DNA of 64,000 nucleotides from DATJHM01 sp963777355 (GCA_963777355.1 CAVZQK010000020.1:62001-126000); one strand, 5' to 3'; shown: positions 16,567-26,597, numbered from the stretch's first letter. A program made the numbers and translations. Notes: generated by a model from the letters alone, not told the origin.

Positions 16567-19537
16567 ATGGGCTTTATGAGCGATGAGCAGATGATTTATA
16601 TAGATCCGGAAGACGACCTGACAAACGTGCGCACACGTTTGGAAGGGGTCGAGTCGAGATATGTGACTCTCGTGATTCCACCACAAACGCAGCTTCGTAG
16701 CCACGTTGCCTGGAAGCTGCTCCATGCACGTGCACGTGAACTGGGCAAGGATATTCTGATTGTGAGCGCCGATCCACAAATTCGCTCGGTGGCCCAGGCG
16801 GTTAAATTTCGCGTCGCAAACTCACTTGAAGCGGCCCAGGATAATAAACCACGTCCCGCTACACGCCCAGGTCGTTCTAATGCTCCTACAAAGGGACGTT
16901 CTACACTCCCCCGCAACGGGACACGCCCGTCCCGCCAACTCCCACCTGCGGAATCCTGGTCACCCGCCCGCCCAGGAAGCTCATCACAGAGCCTGGAAGG
17001 GAGACGACCAGGACGCAATGCGGACGATAGTATCAGCGATAGAGATCCAGCTCCCCGCTCGGTTAACCGATTTGGGGCCGATGAACGCCGCTATGGCCGA
17101 TCCTATGATTTTCAGGTCGAAACACCATCTATCCGCTCCCTCGCTGATCAGCCAATAGAAGACCCCGACCTCTTGCTCGAAGATTTTCACCAGGCAGAGG
17201 ATATCCGGGAAGCCGCCTCACAAGGGGGCCTCGATGACGCTGATAGAGCAGAGCAGTCTTCCCTTAGTCCTCTCAGTGCTACAGGGAAACGAGCCGAGGC
17301 TTACCGCATCACGCCTCGCTCTCAGGCTGACGATCCTTTTGCCTATATGGATGAAAAAGATACTGGCACAGGGGTGAGACGAGAACAACAGGCCCAGGCT
17401 GGCCTTCATAATTACGATACCAACCAGCATCCAGTTGAAGATATTTCTGAGTTCCCTCATGGGATTGAGGATAGTGCCATTGAGTTCGAGGGCGACCAGG
17501 GCGACTTTGTTATTCATTCAGAGAGATCGCCAAAAGCAAGGCAGCAACATTCCTGGACTGAGCCAACGCCCGATGATGAAGAGGATTTCGTCGGCCCTGC
17601 CAGAACTTATGGAGTACGCCCACGCGGCAGCAGGAGCGGCCAGGTTCCCCCACTCCCTCGCCAACAAAACGTTGAGAGTGATGATGCCTTGCCGCCTATT
17701 GAGGAACGCCCAACCCAAACAGGTCGGCCTCCTCGCACGTCAAAGCCTCTGGCTGGCTCTCGCTCTGATGCTCTTTCTGGCCGCGTCTCCAAACCCCTTG
17801 CCGGTTCTCGCTCTAATTCGCTCTCTCCTCGCCTCTCCAAACCTCTTGCCGGTTCTCGCTCTGACGCCCCTTCTGGTCGTGCCTCTAAACCGATGCCCGG
17901 CTCTCGCTCTGATGCCTTTTCTCCTCGCACGTCAAAGCCTCTGGCCGGCTCTCGTTCTGACTCGCTCTCTCCTCGCCTCTCCAAACCTCTTACCGGTTCT
18001 CGTTCCGATGCTCTTGCAGGTCGCGCCTCTCAACCGATGCCTGGCTCTCGCTCTAATGCCCTCTCTGGTCGCGTCTCTAAACCTCTTGCCGGTTCTCGCT
18101 CTGATGCTCTACGGGCAGCACCACTAGAAAGTCGTACGGAGATGCAAGCCCCACCAAGACCGAGACCCCGTCCTTCCCAGCCATTAACACCTCAAGAGGT
18201 CGCTCGCGTCGCCACTCCTGCGGCAACACGCGGGAAACCACCCGCCAATGTCGCTTCAACACGACCTCGCACGCAACTCCCACCTCCGCCGAAACGCCGT
18301 GGCCTGAGCGGCGGTACGCTCTTTGTTGCCGCTATCATTCTTCTCTTTCTTCTGGTAGCTGTTATCGCCTATCTCGTGCCAACTGCGGATGTACGTGTCG
18401 GTCTCCCTGGACGCGCCTATACCCATCCTACGCAACTTATTATGACCAGCGGACACGCTACCGCCCCCAATATGGTGACGGGCACAACCTTTACTCACGA
18501 TATGACCCTGAAAGGTACTGGCACGGCCAGTGGTAGCACGCGTGTCAGCACGAACTCCGCTCAGGGCCTCGTGATCTTTACCAATAATAGCAGCACCGTC
18601 ACAGCCGATATTCCTACCGGCGTCGTTGTCACAACCGCTACTGGCGTTCAGTTTGTGACTACCTCAAATGCCGTTGCACCAACGAAAGGTGGTGCCATTC
18701 AAAATTTCGTTGAGGTTCCTGTTCAGGCCACTAAACCTGGCGAAGCTGGCAATGTTCCTCAAGCTAGTATTACCACCATCTCTGACGATAGCATTAGCTT
18801 GATTGCTCGCTCCAGCAGTAATGTCCCAACAGCCACTATTCAGCTCACTGTCGTAAATCCCGATGCTACCAGCGGTGGCGGTGCCGGGAATGCCCCCCAG
18901 GTGAAACAACAGGACCTGGATAGTGCTCAGGCCGCACTGAGTAGTCAGCTTCAGGCAAATTTTATGAGCTGGCTCAAACCACAGATCGCCTCTGGCGATG
19001 TGGTCGGCCTCCCTACAAAATCTGAGAAGTTGGTAAACCAGCCCCAGGTCGGTCAAGTTTTACCCAGCGGAACGAATTCTTTCCCACTGGAACTTCAGGG
19101 CACCTATAGCGTCCTGGTTCTCCATAACGCCGATTTGCAGAATGCCACCCGTGGACAACTCAATACGGCTCTAGGTACAGATAAAACATTTGCAGGCTAT
19201 ACGATGGCTAATGGGGCCCCTATCACTATCGCTAATCTCAAGATTAAAAATAGTGGCGCAAATCAGAATTCTCAATTTTACTGCTAGCGGTCAGGCAGTG
19301 CCTGCCATTACCGCAGATAATGTCAAAAGTCAGATCATCGGCAAGAACATCTCTGATGCCCAGAATACCTTACAATCCAGCATTCAGAGTGCCGCCGCTC
19401 ATACAGGAACCGTCCAGGTGAAGATTACAACTTCTCCCGGCTTCATTATCTGGGTTCCTTTTAGAGGCGATAATATTCAAGTTCATTTCTTTGCTACTCC
19501 CGGCTCCCCTGCACCAGGATCAGGCAAAACGAAATAG
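16567..19537 (+). CDS. Single-pass membrane protein with baseplate-J-like domain and S/R/P-rich repeats, one frameshift
   Basis: The ATG at 16567 follows AGGGGGTG. Domain order: residues 1-95, a compact N-terminal domain (DEQMIYIDPEDDLTNVRTRL, then VIPPQTQLRSHVAWKLL and ILIVSADPQIRSVAQAVKF); 95-390, a hydrophilic disordered stretch; 391-515, eight 16-residue repeats; then a Pro/Arg-rich linker; one TM helix at about 585-605 (TLFVAAIILLFLLVAVIAYL); then an extracytoplasmic region with a baseplate J-like fold (FTNNSSTVTADIPTGVVVTT, then EVPVQATKPGEAGNVPQASI). The frame breaks near 19265 (NSGANQ / ILNFTASGQAV), and the true end is the TAG at 19535-19537. Topology is N-in, C-out. It follows the FtsA-like ATPase and probably belongs to the same envelope complex. 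Not a phage baseplate: no other phage genes are near. Confidence 0.75.
17740..18111 (+). repeat. Eight 48-bp tandem repeats coding SKPLAGSRSDALSGRV-like units
   Basis: Eight 16-residue units follow one another. The core (A/P)GSRS(D/N) is invariant, and SKPL alternates with S(K/Q)PMP. The units are basic, Ser-rich and presumably disordered. They sit on the cytoplasmic side of the membrane protein, so they could bind nucleic acid, phospholipid head groups or serve as phosphorylation targets. Copies differ at synonymous sites, so the array is not recent. Confidence 0.85.
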
Positions 19538-19762
19538 AGAAAGAGAGATGAGGACAGGAGCCAATCCTGCCCTCTCTCTCTGCCTATAAAAATGCGTACG
19601 CTTCTTGTCTTACGCAAAAATATGATAGAAAGATGAAAGCCAGGGGGCACTATTGTCCCTTCCTGATAGGAAAAACTGGACAAACTTCTTACTCCTAACA
19701 TAGAATCAGGAGTGATAGCCTGTGAAATCACAGGCTGGCATGATAGACACATAGAGGAAAAT

Positions 19763-20248
19763 ATGGTACGGTTGATGGCTTTAGACGTAGGTGAAGCGCG
19801 CATCGGTGTTGCGGTAAGCGATGCTAGCGGTTTTCTCGCTTCTCCCTATACTACCTTGCATGTTTCTCGTAATGAAGAGCAGACATGGCAGTCAATTATG
19901 CAACTCATTAAGGAAACAGAAGCAGAAGGCCTGGTAATTGGCTTACCAATTAGCCTCGATGGTCAGATCCACGCTCAAGGTGAACGCATTCAAGCTTTCG
20001 CAGCTCGCCTACAAGCACATATTACCCTGCCGCTCACCTTCTGGGATGAGCGTCTCTCTACTGTTGAGGCCCAGCGTCTCCTCGGACAACGCGGCCAGCA
20101 CGATCATGGCAAATATCAGAGACGGACAGGCCACCACCAGACGTCGTCAAAACGCCGCCAGAAGGGCCAGGAGATCGATGCTCTTGCCGCCACAGTCTTT
20201 CTTCAAGACTATCTGGATTCGCGCAAGACAGAGGAAAAGAATGTATGA
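19763..20248 (+). CDS. ruvX: Holliday junction resolvase RuvX/YqgF family (pre-16S rRNA nuclease)
   Basis: This 161-residue RNase H-fold protein begins MVRLMALDVGEARIGVAVSD, the family's D-x-G motif, and continues with GLVIGLPISLDGQ and FWDERLSTVEAQRLL. IDALAATVFLQDYLD gives the closing acidic motif. The ATG at 19763 follows AGAGGAAA; the frame opens further upstream without a ribosome site. In most bacteria the protein matures 16S rRNA 5' ends. Its TGA overlaps the mltG ATG (ATGA at 20245-20248), so the two are translationally coupled, a common bacterial pairing. Confidence 0.93.
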   Translation: MVRLMALDVGEARIGVAVSDASGFLASPYTTLHVSRNEEQTWQSIMQLIKETEAEGLVIGLPISLDGQIHAQGERIQAFAARLQAHITLPLTFWDERLSTVEAQRLLGQRGQHDHGKYQRRTGHHQTSSKRRQKGQEIDALAATVFLQDYLDSRKTEEKNV

Positions 20249-21351
20249 GAGGACCTGGATCACGAGTAGCCCTCATCTCAGTGCTCTTGCTCTTTGCACT
20301 TATTTTTTATGGGGCTTATTACGCCTATACTACCGGCACGCAGATCTTTCAGCCCGCTAATCCCACTTCTAATACACCCATTCCGATCCATATTTTGCCC
20401 GATGAAACCACTGCACAGATCGGCGACGAACTCCAGGCGAAAGGCCTGATTCGCAATGCTCTGGCCTTTCGCATCTGGGCACGTATTAAGGGTCTGGATA
20501 CAAAAATTCAGGCCGGTACTTACAACAAACTGACACCAAATACACCCATCGATCAAATTGTCGATGAACTTCTCAACGCCCAACCAGACGCGCTCTATGT
20601 CATTATCCCCGAAGGCTATCGCCTGGAACAGATCGCTCAGAAGTTCAATAAAGCCGGCCTCGCTCACTTTAAAATAGATGATTTCCTTAAGTATACTAAA
20701 AACATCGATCAGTTTCCCGACAAAGCAAAGTATCCTATTTTACAAAACTTGCCGCCGGGAGTGAACTCGATGGAGGGCCTTCTCTTCCCCGCTGGCTACG
20801 ATATCGCCCTCGATGCTAATGCCAGTACGGTCATTGGGGTCATGCTCACACAGATGGAAAAGGTCGTTCAAGATAATAATCTGGTCGCGCTGGCAAAGCA
20901 ACATCAGATCGATAGCGTCTATACCTTGCTTAAGCTGGCCTCTATTGTTGAGCGCGAAGCTCGCGCTGACGATGAACGCCCCAATATCGCTAGTGTCTAT
21001 TGGAATCGTATCTATAAACAAAACGCTGAAACAGTCGGCTTCTTAGATGCTGATCCTACGGTTCAATATGGCCGTGATACCCTCACTCCGCCCACTACTT
21101 ACTGGCTACCGCTGGCAGATGGTGGCAAGAATGTAGCAGCAGATAGTAACTACAATACCTATAATAAAGCGGGTCTCCCACCTACACCAATCTGTAGCCC
21201 AGGCCTGAAAAGTATGCTTGCAGCCGCAGGGCCACCCTCAACAGACTACTACTATTTCTTTGCTCGTAAAAGCGACAACCGCGCTGTTTTTGCTAAAACA
21301 AGCCAGGAATTTGCGAATCTTGAGGCACAGGATGGTGTATCAGGCCAATGA
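20245..21351 (+). CDS. mltG: Endolytic peptidoglycan transglycosylase MltG
   Basis: This 368-residue YceG-like protein has an N-terminal signal-anchor helix (VALISVLLLFALIFYGAYYAY). A LysM-like region follows (IPIHILPDETTAQIGDELQA, then VIIPEGYRLEQIAQKF). The catalytic domain has LLKLASIVEREARADDERP, with the catalytic Glu in the family's A-S-I-V-E-x-E motif, then LDADPTVQYGR and NKAGLPPTPICSPG. It cuts nascent glycan strands at the outer face of the membrane and so sets chain length. The start overlaps the ruvX stop. uppP follows 32 bp downstream, making a peptidoglycan-related operon. Confidence 0.93.
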   Translation: MRGPGSRVALISVLLLFALIFYGAYYAYTTGTQIFQPANPTSNTPIPIHILPDETTAQIGDELQAKGLIRNALAFRIWARIKGLDTKIQAGTYNKLTPNTPIDQIVDELLNAQPDALYVIIPEGYRLEQIAQKFNKAGLAHFKIDDFLKYTKNIDQFPDKAKYPILQNLPPGVNSMEGLLFPAGYDIALDANASTVIGVMLTQMEKVVQDNNLVALAKQHQIDSVYTLLKLASIVEREARADDERPNIASVYWNRIYKQNAETVGFLDADPTVQYGRDTLTPPTTYWLPLADGGKNVAADSNYNTYNKAGLPPTPICSPGLKSMLAAAGPPSTDYYYFFARKSDNRAVFAKTSQEFANLEAQDGVSGQ

Positions 21352-21383
21352 CTTCTAGTAAGAGAGTAATTAGAGAATAACTT

Positions 21384-22292
21384 ATGCATTTAAGCTTTTT
21401 ACAGATTCTTGTGCTTTCCCTGATTCAGGGATTGACAGAACTTTTTCCCATTAGTAGCCTGGGCCATACAGTTATCGTGCCAGCATTGCTCGGTTGGGGA
21501 AATATCGGACTCGATACCTCGTGCGATGGTCAGAGCTGTTTCTTGCCTCTGATCGTTGCTCTCCATCTGGGTACTAGTATTGCCCTGGTGATCTATTTCT
21601 GGCGCGACTGGCTCCAGGTGGTTCAGACGCTACTCAATAGCATTAAAGAGGGTGAAGTACGCAAGGGAACCGAAGAGTGGGTAAGCTGGCTCATTATTAT
21701 CGGCTCTATCCCCGCTGGCATCCTGGGCGTCTTCTTGCAAAATCCATTGCAGAAGCTCTTTGCTTCTCCACTCTACGTTTCGGCCTTTTTGATTGTCAAC
21801 GGCTCTCTTCTCTTTGCCGGTGAACGCTTGCGTAGACGCGTAGAACAGCAGATGCAGTCCCTGAGCCCAAAAGAACGCGAAGCACACTTTCGACCCCTTT
21901 CTTCCCTCTCCTGGAAAGAGGCTATTATCGTCGGTCTGGCCCAGGCACTGGCCCTCATCCCTGGCTTTTCCCGCTCAGGCTCAACGATGGTGGCTGGCCT
22001 GAGTATTCGCCTGACTCACGAAGATGCTGCTCGCTATTCTTTCCTGCTTGGCACACCCATTATCTTTGCCGCCGGTGCTCTAGAAGTTCCTGCCCTCTTC
22101 ACACAACCATCTTCTATGCTGCTGATGATTGTTGCCGGTATGGTTATCTGTGGTATTACGGCTTTCTTGAGCACAAAGTTTTTGATGAAGTATTTTGAAA
22201 CAGGCCGTCTGAATCCCTTTGCCTATTATTGCTGGGGCGGGGGTCTCGTCTCTCTGCTGCTTCTGATCTTTGTTCGCCATATCCAACCTTGA
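21384..22292 (+). CDS. uppP: Undecaprenyl-diphosphate phosphatase UppP/BacA
   Basis: This 302-residue polytopic membrane enzyme recycles the lipid carrier C55-PP to C55-P for peptidoglycan and glycan synthesis. The first conserved motif reads SLIQGLTELFPISSLGHTVI (E and S/H residues of the active site). The second reads ALALIPGFSRSGSTMVAGLS, the PGxSRSxxT phosphatase loop. About eight TM segments are visible. It is the third gene of the ruvX-mltG-uppP run and is followed by a hairpin. Confidence 0.95.
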   Translation: MHLSFLQILVLSLIQGLTELFPISSLGHTVIVPALLGWGNIGLDTSCDGQSCFLPLIVALHLGTSIALVIYFWRDWLQVVQTLLNSIKEGEVRKGTEEWVSWLIIIGSIPAGILGVFLQNPLQKLFASPLYVSAFLIVNGSLLFAGERLRRRVEQQMQSLSPKEREAHFRPLSSLSWKEAIIVGLAQALALIPGFSRSGSTMVAGLSIRLTHEDAARYSFLLGTPIIFAAGALEVPALFTQPSSMLLMIVAGMVICGITAFLSTKFLMKYFETGRLNPFAYYCWGGGLVSLLLLIFVRHIQP

Positions 22293-22314
22293 TAAAACAG
22301 TTTTCGCTCGTAAT

Positions 22315-22343
22315 GTAGCCCACAAATAATCCATTTGGGCTAC
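22315..22343 (+). terminator. Terminator-like hairpin after uppP
   Basis: GTAGCCC...AAAT pairs with ATTTGGGCTAC (right arm 22333-22343), with a two-base bulge in the left arm. Only a weak pyrimidine-rich tail follows (GTTTCCCTT). Its position 23 bp after the uppP stop supports a termination role. Confidence 0.55.
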
Positions 22344-22517
22344 GTTTCCCTTATTAAGAACTACTTCTGTTTTGACACTCGTTCTAGTAAAATAGAGATG
22401 GATTACTACGATAGAACATCTTTTATATGGTGAAGTAGGAAAGTGTCTGAGGTAACAAGGGTTTTAGGACTGGTAAATTTGTTTTATCAGGTCCTTTCTC
22501 AACAGGAAGAAGAGAGG

Positions 22518-22703
22518 ATGCAGAAGCTTACAATTTCTTATGCTACAACGGCTCTGGGTATTGTTATCACTATTATTGGCATCTATATGCGCTTTGCTCT
22601 CGGTTATCATGGGAAAGCGTATGCCGTTATTGTTCTTGGTATCCTTGCACTCATCGCTGGTATTGCGGTGATGGTAACTTCTCGGTCTTCTACACAAAAA
22701 TAA
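22518..22703 (+). CDS. Small two-TM membrane protein (61 aa)
   Basis: The ATG at 22518 follows GAAGAAGAGAGG, so this start is preferred over in-frame upstream codons. The product MQKLTISYATTALGIVITII... has two helices (ALGIVITIIGIYMRFALG and YAVIVLGILALIAGIAVMVT) and a short polar tail. It belongs to no family I can name. A second small protein of the same layout is encoded at 22999. Confidence 0.6.
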   Translation: MQKLTISYATTALGIVITIIGIYMRFALGYHGKAYAVIVLGILALIAGIAVMVTSRSSTQK

Positions 22704-22944
22704 GAAGCAGGGAAGAAAAAAGTCCTGATTTATGTGTAATACTGGAATTTTCTTTCTCCAATCTTGTAAAGTGTAGTAGGCACGTTTTATGACTAGTACA
22801 GTACGGAAATGCCATGCTCCCTCTGCTTATAGCAGGTGGCCCTGCTCAACTGGAAGCATAAGAAATGCGCCAAATGTATCCTATCATAGGGACAGACCGT
22901 TTTTATTCTTCAGGCGATCATTCAAGTTTGCACAACGTAATTTG

Positions 22945-22967
22945 TCACAGTGAGTACCACTCTGTGA
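22945..22967. promoter_or_regulatory. Interrupted palindrome upstream of small membrane protein gene
   Basis: TCACAG (22945-22950) and CTGTGA (22962-22967) are reverse complements, and an inner AGT-ACC-ACT pair extends the symmetry. It lies about 30 bp before the next start codon, near the ribosome site, and may be an operator or a leader hairpin. Confidence 0.4.
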
Positions 22968-22998
22968 TACTCAACAAAGAAAGAAGGAAACAATTATT

Positions 22999-23211
22999 AT
23001 GAAGAGTCCTGCATTATTTTACGGCGCTATTGCCGTCGCTATTATTGCTCTGCTATTGGCAGTTTTTTATGCTATTCCCGGTGTCTCTCATCCCCTGGCT
23101 TCAGGAAATCCAATGGCAGCACACTACAAGCATGCTGCTCTGTTCGCAGTCATTGCCATCCTGGGCGTCGTCGGTGCCCTGGTTTCGCGCAAAGCTGTCG
23201 CTGCTAAGTAG
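22999..23211 (+). CDS. Small two-TM membrane protein (70 aa)
   Basis: The start follows AAGAAAGAAGGAAAC. The product has two helices (ALFYGAIAVAIIALLLAVFY and ALFAVIAILGVVGALVSRK), with a loop GVSHPLASGNPMAAHYKH between them and a short basic tail. Such two-helix proteins with a loop histidine pair are common in this type of genome; the function is unknown. An intrinsic terminator follows immediately. Confidence 0.65.
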   Translation: MKSPALFYGAIAVAIIALLLAVFYAIPGVSHPLASGNPMAAHYKHAALFAVIAILGVVGALVSRKAVAAK

Positions 23212-23224
23212 CCTTCCATTTTAT

Positions 23225-23254
23225 AAAGGGAGTTGGTATAAGCCAGCTCCCTTT
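23225..23254. terminator. Terminator between convergent small gene and fmt
   Basis: AAAGGGAG-TTGG (23225-23236) pairs with CCAG-CTCCCTTT (right arm ending 23254) around a short loop. It is followed by TGTCTAT on the plus strand and by TTTATAAAA-type sequence on the minus, so it probably serves both converging genes. Confidence 0.65.
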
Positions 23255-23266
23255 GTCTATCTCTGG

Positions 23267-24247
23267 TTAGCGCGCTCCTAATCGTTGACCTACAATCTGA
23301 CCATAACCCCGCAAGAATTCATCTGCATTCATGGCTTTTTTCCCTTCAAGTTGCACCTGTTGAATCGAGAGAACTCCTGAGCCGGTAACTACTACGAGCG
23401 CCCGATGGCCAGCCACCTCTCGTATGCCAACTGTACCTGCTGCCACTTCTTTACCAGGAGTAACTGCCAGTACCTGGGCCTTCAGCACTTTGAATAATTT
23501 GCCTTGCCAGTAGGTATAGGCACTTGGCCAGGGCAGATAGGCGCGCACTTGCCGTGCGATAACACTGGCGGGACGACTCCAGTCAATCTCTCCATCCTCT
23601 TTACGCAACATATGGGTGTGTGATACCTTCTGTTCGTCCTGTGATTCTGGAGTGAGGTTGCCGCCTATCCACAGAGGGAGCGCCTCTAACAAGGCCTCGG
23701 CTCCAATTTCAGCAAGCTTTAACGTTAATGTACCGGTGGTATCATTATCAGCGATAGGCAAGGAACGACGCAGCAACACCGGGCCAGTATCTATACCAGC
23801 ATCCAGTAACATAATACTGATTCCGGTTTCTTCATCGCCTTGAAGAATAGATTCAGTAATAGGGTCTGCCCCTCGATACTTGGGTAACAGTGAGGCGTGG
23901 ATATTCAAGGTCCCAAACCGTGGCTGATCCAGCACAGTCTGCGGTAAAATCTGACCGAAGGCTGCTACGATAAAGAGATCTGCTTGATAGGCAGCCAATG
24001 CCTGACTGTTTTCAGACTTTTTCAAAGAACCTGGTTGCCAGACAGGAATCTGATGCTGTAATGCACACTGTTTTACCGGTGAAAAAACAATCTCACGTCC
24101 TCGCCCGGTGGGTTTGTCTGGGCGGGTAATCACCGTCACTATTTCATATCCCTCAGGGAGTATGTCACCAGGGGTTGCATGAGCAATCAGGGCTTCCAGC
24201 GCAGGAACAGCAAATTGAGGTGTTCCCATGTAAATGATACGCAGCAT
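23267..24247 (-). CDS. fmt: Methionyl-tRNA formyltransferase
   Basis: This 326-residue enzyme formylates Met-tRNAi with 10-formyl-THF. Conserved segments: MLRIIYMGTPQFAVPALEAL, ITRPDKPTGRGREIVFSPVK, VAAFGQILPQTVLD, then FGTLNIHASLLPKYRGADPI, which holds the catalytic Asn and His and the SLLPxYRG motif. DAGIDTGPVL follows. The C-terminal OB-like domain has REVAGHRALVVVTGSGVLSI. The GADPI form (usually GA-APIN) is a slight variant. The gene is alone; no def or priA neighbour is seen. Confidence 0.95.
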   Translation of the reverse strand: MLRIIYMGTPQFAVPALEALIAHATPGDILPEGYEIVTVITRPDKPTGRGREIVFSPVKQCALQHQIPVWQPGSLKKSENSQALAAYQADLFIVAAFGQILPQTVLDQPRFGTLNIHASLLPKYRGADPITESILQGDEETGISIMLLDAGIDTGPVLLRRSLPIADNDTTGTLTLKLAEIGAEALLEALPLWIGGNLTPESQDEQKVSHTHMLRKEDGEIDWSRPASVIARQVRAYLPWPSAYTYWQGKLFKVLKAQVLAVTPGKEVAAGTVGIREVAGHRALVVVTGSGVLSIQQVQLEGKKAMNADEFLRGYGQIVGQRLGAR

Positions 24248-24366
24248 ACCACTCCTTTCATATCACGTGGCTCTATAGTAGCACATTCAGGTTATCATAC
24301 ACAGAACCAATCGTTACAATTGCGAAACGACTTTCTTTACTAATAGCAGATGGAGGACTAGCACTT

Positions 24367-26526
24367 ATGTTGGCCAGGGAACAACAAGATCATTCTCAGG
24401 GAAGCAACACTTTTAGCAATGGACCAGATGAACTGGAACAAGCTCAAGTGCCTCAGCACACCCTGTATACCTTTGGCTTGCAGGCTACAACTCCACCGCC
24501 TACTGATCCAGGAAGTATTATGCAGCGTGCCGACGAGGTCAATACGCTGCAACGTCTCATCAGCGATCCACAAACGAGCGCAGTTATACTCATTGGCGAA
24601 CCTGGTTCAGGAAAGTCTACGCTGGCAGCACTGCTCTTCCTGCGACTCCAACTGGCAAAACAGGCAGGTCTACCCGCCCCCCAACATCTGATCTGGCTGA
24701 GTCTTGGGACATTTACTACGCTGCCAGATATGATTGCCGCTCTCCTCAGTAAACTCGATACTACTGATCCAGGTTTCTTTCTCCTGAAGCCTGAACAGCA
24801 GGTCTCCAGTCTACTTCGTGCCCTGCGCCGCCCCAACACCAATGCATTGATCGTCATCGACCAGTTTGAATCTCTCCTTCAGCCAGAAACCAGCCTGGCA
24901 ACAGCGGGACGGGGCGTTATCCCGCTCTTTCTAGATATGCTTCAGACGGATCTGGGTTCCAGCCGCATTATTTTAACGGGCTACGATTTTCCTTATGATG
25001 AAGAGAATATGGCTGAAACACGTGTCCGCTCCTATCTCTTAACGCGTATCAGCATTCCCGAAGGCCTGGCTCTCTTGCAACAGCGCAATGTTCAAGCCAG
25101 CCCTGAGGACCTCTCACTTGCCTGGCAGCGCTGTACTGGTCATGTTTTCGCCCTGGTCCTTCTTAGTGCCCTGGTTGAGCTCAGTACAATGTCTTTGTCC
25201 TATATGCTCAACTCACCACAATTTCAACCAATCTGGGCTGGTAATGTTATTATCCATCTTATCGCCTCGGTCTATCATTATCTTCATCCTATTCAATATG
25301 CTTTAATGCGTGCCCTCAGCCTCTTCTACGAACCAGTCCCTCTTGAAGGGATTATTACGGCGGTAACTGGTGATCGGCGCATAGGTATGGACAGCCGTGG
25401 CCAGACCTATGTGGCATTCGAGCGTGAGTTAGAGATACTCTGCCAGCTTTCGCTTGTTCAGAAGTTTCAGAATAGCGCTAATGTCCCATACTATGCTATT
25501 CATGGCCTCTTACGCCACTATATCAATGAGCATTATCTCGAAGGCAGCGATCGACGCAAAAGCGAGAGTCTGGCGTCACTTGGCGTGAGTATTCCTCAAC
25601 AAAGTATGCCCAATAGCCCTGAAGCGCAACAGATTGCCCTGGCTGCGGGACATATGCAGGTTGCCGCTTATTATCAACAGCTTGCTCAAGAACAATGTCC
25701 ACCTCGCGATCAACGCTATAGCTTGCAAGACATAGAGCCGCTCGTCTCCGCTATCCGCCACCTTTGTCTCGGTTGGCGCTGGCAAGAGGCTTGCAATCTC
25801 CTCTTTGCCGAGGGCCTACATGAGCGTATAGTCCAGTGGGGCGCATGGAATACATTAATAAACATCTATACAGCTATGTTACCACCATTAGGAACATTGC
25901 AGCGCCGAGATGAAGGCCTGGTACTTAGCTATCTTGGTATGCTCTACGGACGCCTGGGTGAGCAGACTCAAAGCCGGAACTATTTTGACCGGGCGCTGGC
26001 CCTTCAGCGTGAAGCCGGTGACCAACGAGGAGAAGTAACGACCTTAGTGAATCTCGGTGAACTCTTCCGTTTGCGCAATGATCAGGAACAGGCTCGCACT
26101 TATCTTGAGCAGGCATTGCGTCTGAATCAGAAGGTCCATGATTCTTTTTTGCAATGTATTGCCTTACATAATCTTGGCTTGCTCCTTCATGCCGAGAAAA
26201 ATTATCCAGAAGCCCTGAGCTGTTACCAGAAATCGCTCAAGCTTGTCCATTCTCTGCCAAACAAGCAGTATAGAGGGATGATCCTCACAAATCTTGGTAT
26301 GGTCCTTTATGAGCAAGGTATGCTGATCGAAGGGCTGGCGATTCTCCTGGCGGCTCTAAAGATCCGTCAGATGTTGCAAGATCCTACCTCAGTGATGCTT
26401 GAATTATTCCTGCGTGCACTTGAGCAGAAGCTAGGCGACCAGGCGTATAACCAGGTCTTTCAAAGCGCTCTGGAACAACAGCAGCAGGTTTTTCAGCGCT
26501 ATGTGCCAACGGAACGTCAGGCATGA
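24367..26526 (+). CDS. STAND-type NTPase with TPR repeats
   Basis: This 719-residue protein has a disordered N-terminus, then a P-loop NTPase domain: VILIGEPGSGKSTLAALLFL (Walker A, residues about 77-96), NALIVIDQFESLLQPE (Walker B) and a downstream winged-helix-like region. The C-terminal third has at least four TPR-like repeats, including SYLGMLYGRLGEQTQSRNYF, NLGELFRLRNDQEQARTYLE and NLGLLLHAEKNYPEALSCYQ. STAND proteins are signal-triggered switches used in regulation and immunity. There is no effector domain at either end, so I see no direct defence role. It is transcribed alone or with the next gene, 71 bp away. Confidence 0.8.
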   Translation: MLAREQQDHSQGSNTFSNGPDELEQAQVPQHTLYTFGLQATTPPPTDPGSIMQRADEVNTLQRLISDPQTSAVILIGEPGSGKSTLAALLFLRLQLAKQAGLPAPQHLIWLSLGTFTTLPDMIAALLSKLDTTDPGFFLLKPEQQVSSLLRALRRPNTNALIVIDQFESLLQPETSLATAGRGVIPLFLDMLQTDLGSSRIILTGYDFPYDEENMAETRVRSYLLTRISIPEGLALLQQRNVQASPEDLSLAWQRCTGHVFALVLLSALVELSTMSLSYMLNSPQFQPIWAGNVIIHLIASVYHYLHPIQYALMRALSLFYEPVPLEGIITAVTGDRRIGMDSRGQTYVAFERELEILCQLSLVQKFQNSANVPYYAIHGLLRHYINEHYLEGSDRRKSESLASLGVSIPQQSMPNSPEAQQIALAAGHMQVAAYYQQLAQEQCPPRDQRYSLQDIEPLVSAIRHLCLGWRWQEACNLLFAEGLHERIVQWGAWNTLINIYTAMLPPLGTLQRRDEGLVLSYLGMLYGRLGEQTQSRNYFDRALALQREAGDQRGEVTTLVNLGELFRLRNDQEQARTYLEQALRLNQKVHDSFLQCIALHNLGLLLHAEKNYPEALSCYQKSLKLVHSLPNKQYRGMILTNLGMVLYEQGMLIEGLAILLAALKIRQMLQDPTSVMLELFLRALEQKLGDQAYNQVFQSALEQQQQVFQRYVPTERQA

Positions 26527-26597
26527 TATGATAGAGACGACGACAATGGATCTAGCTTCCACTTGAAATTGACCACGGAAAGAGAGAAATCAACTCT

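Noticed and set aside
16567..19537. Prophage or contractile injection system, from the baseplate-J-like domain
   Set aside because: No tail, sheath, hub, portal or terminase genes are near, and the protein has a TM helix.
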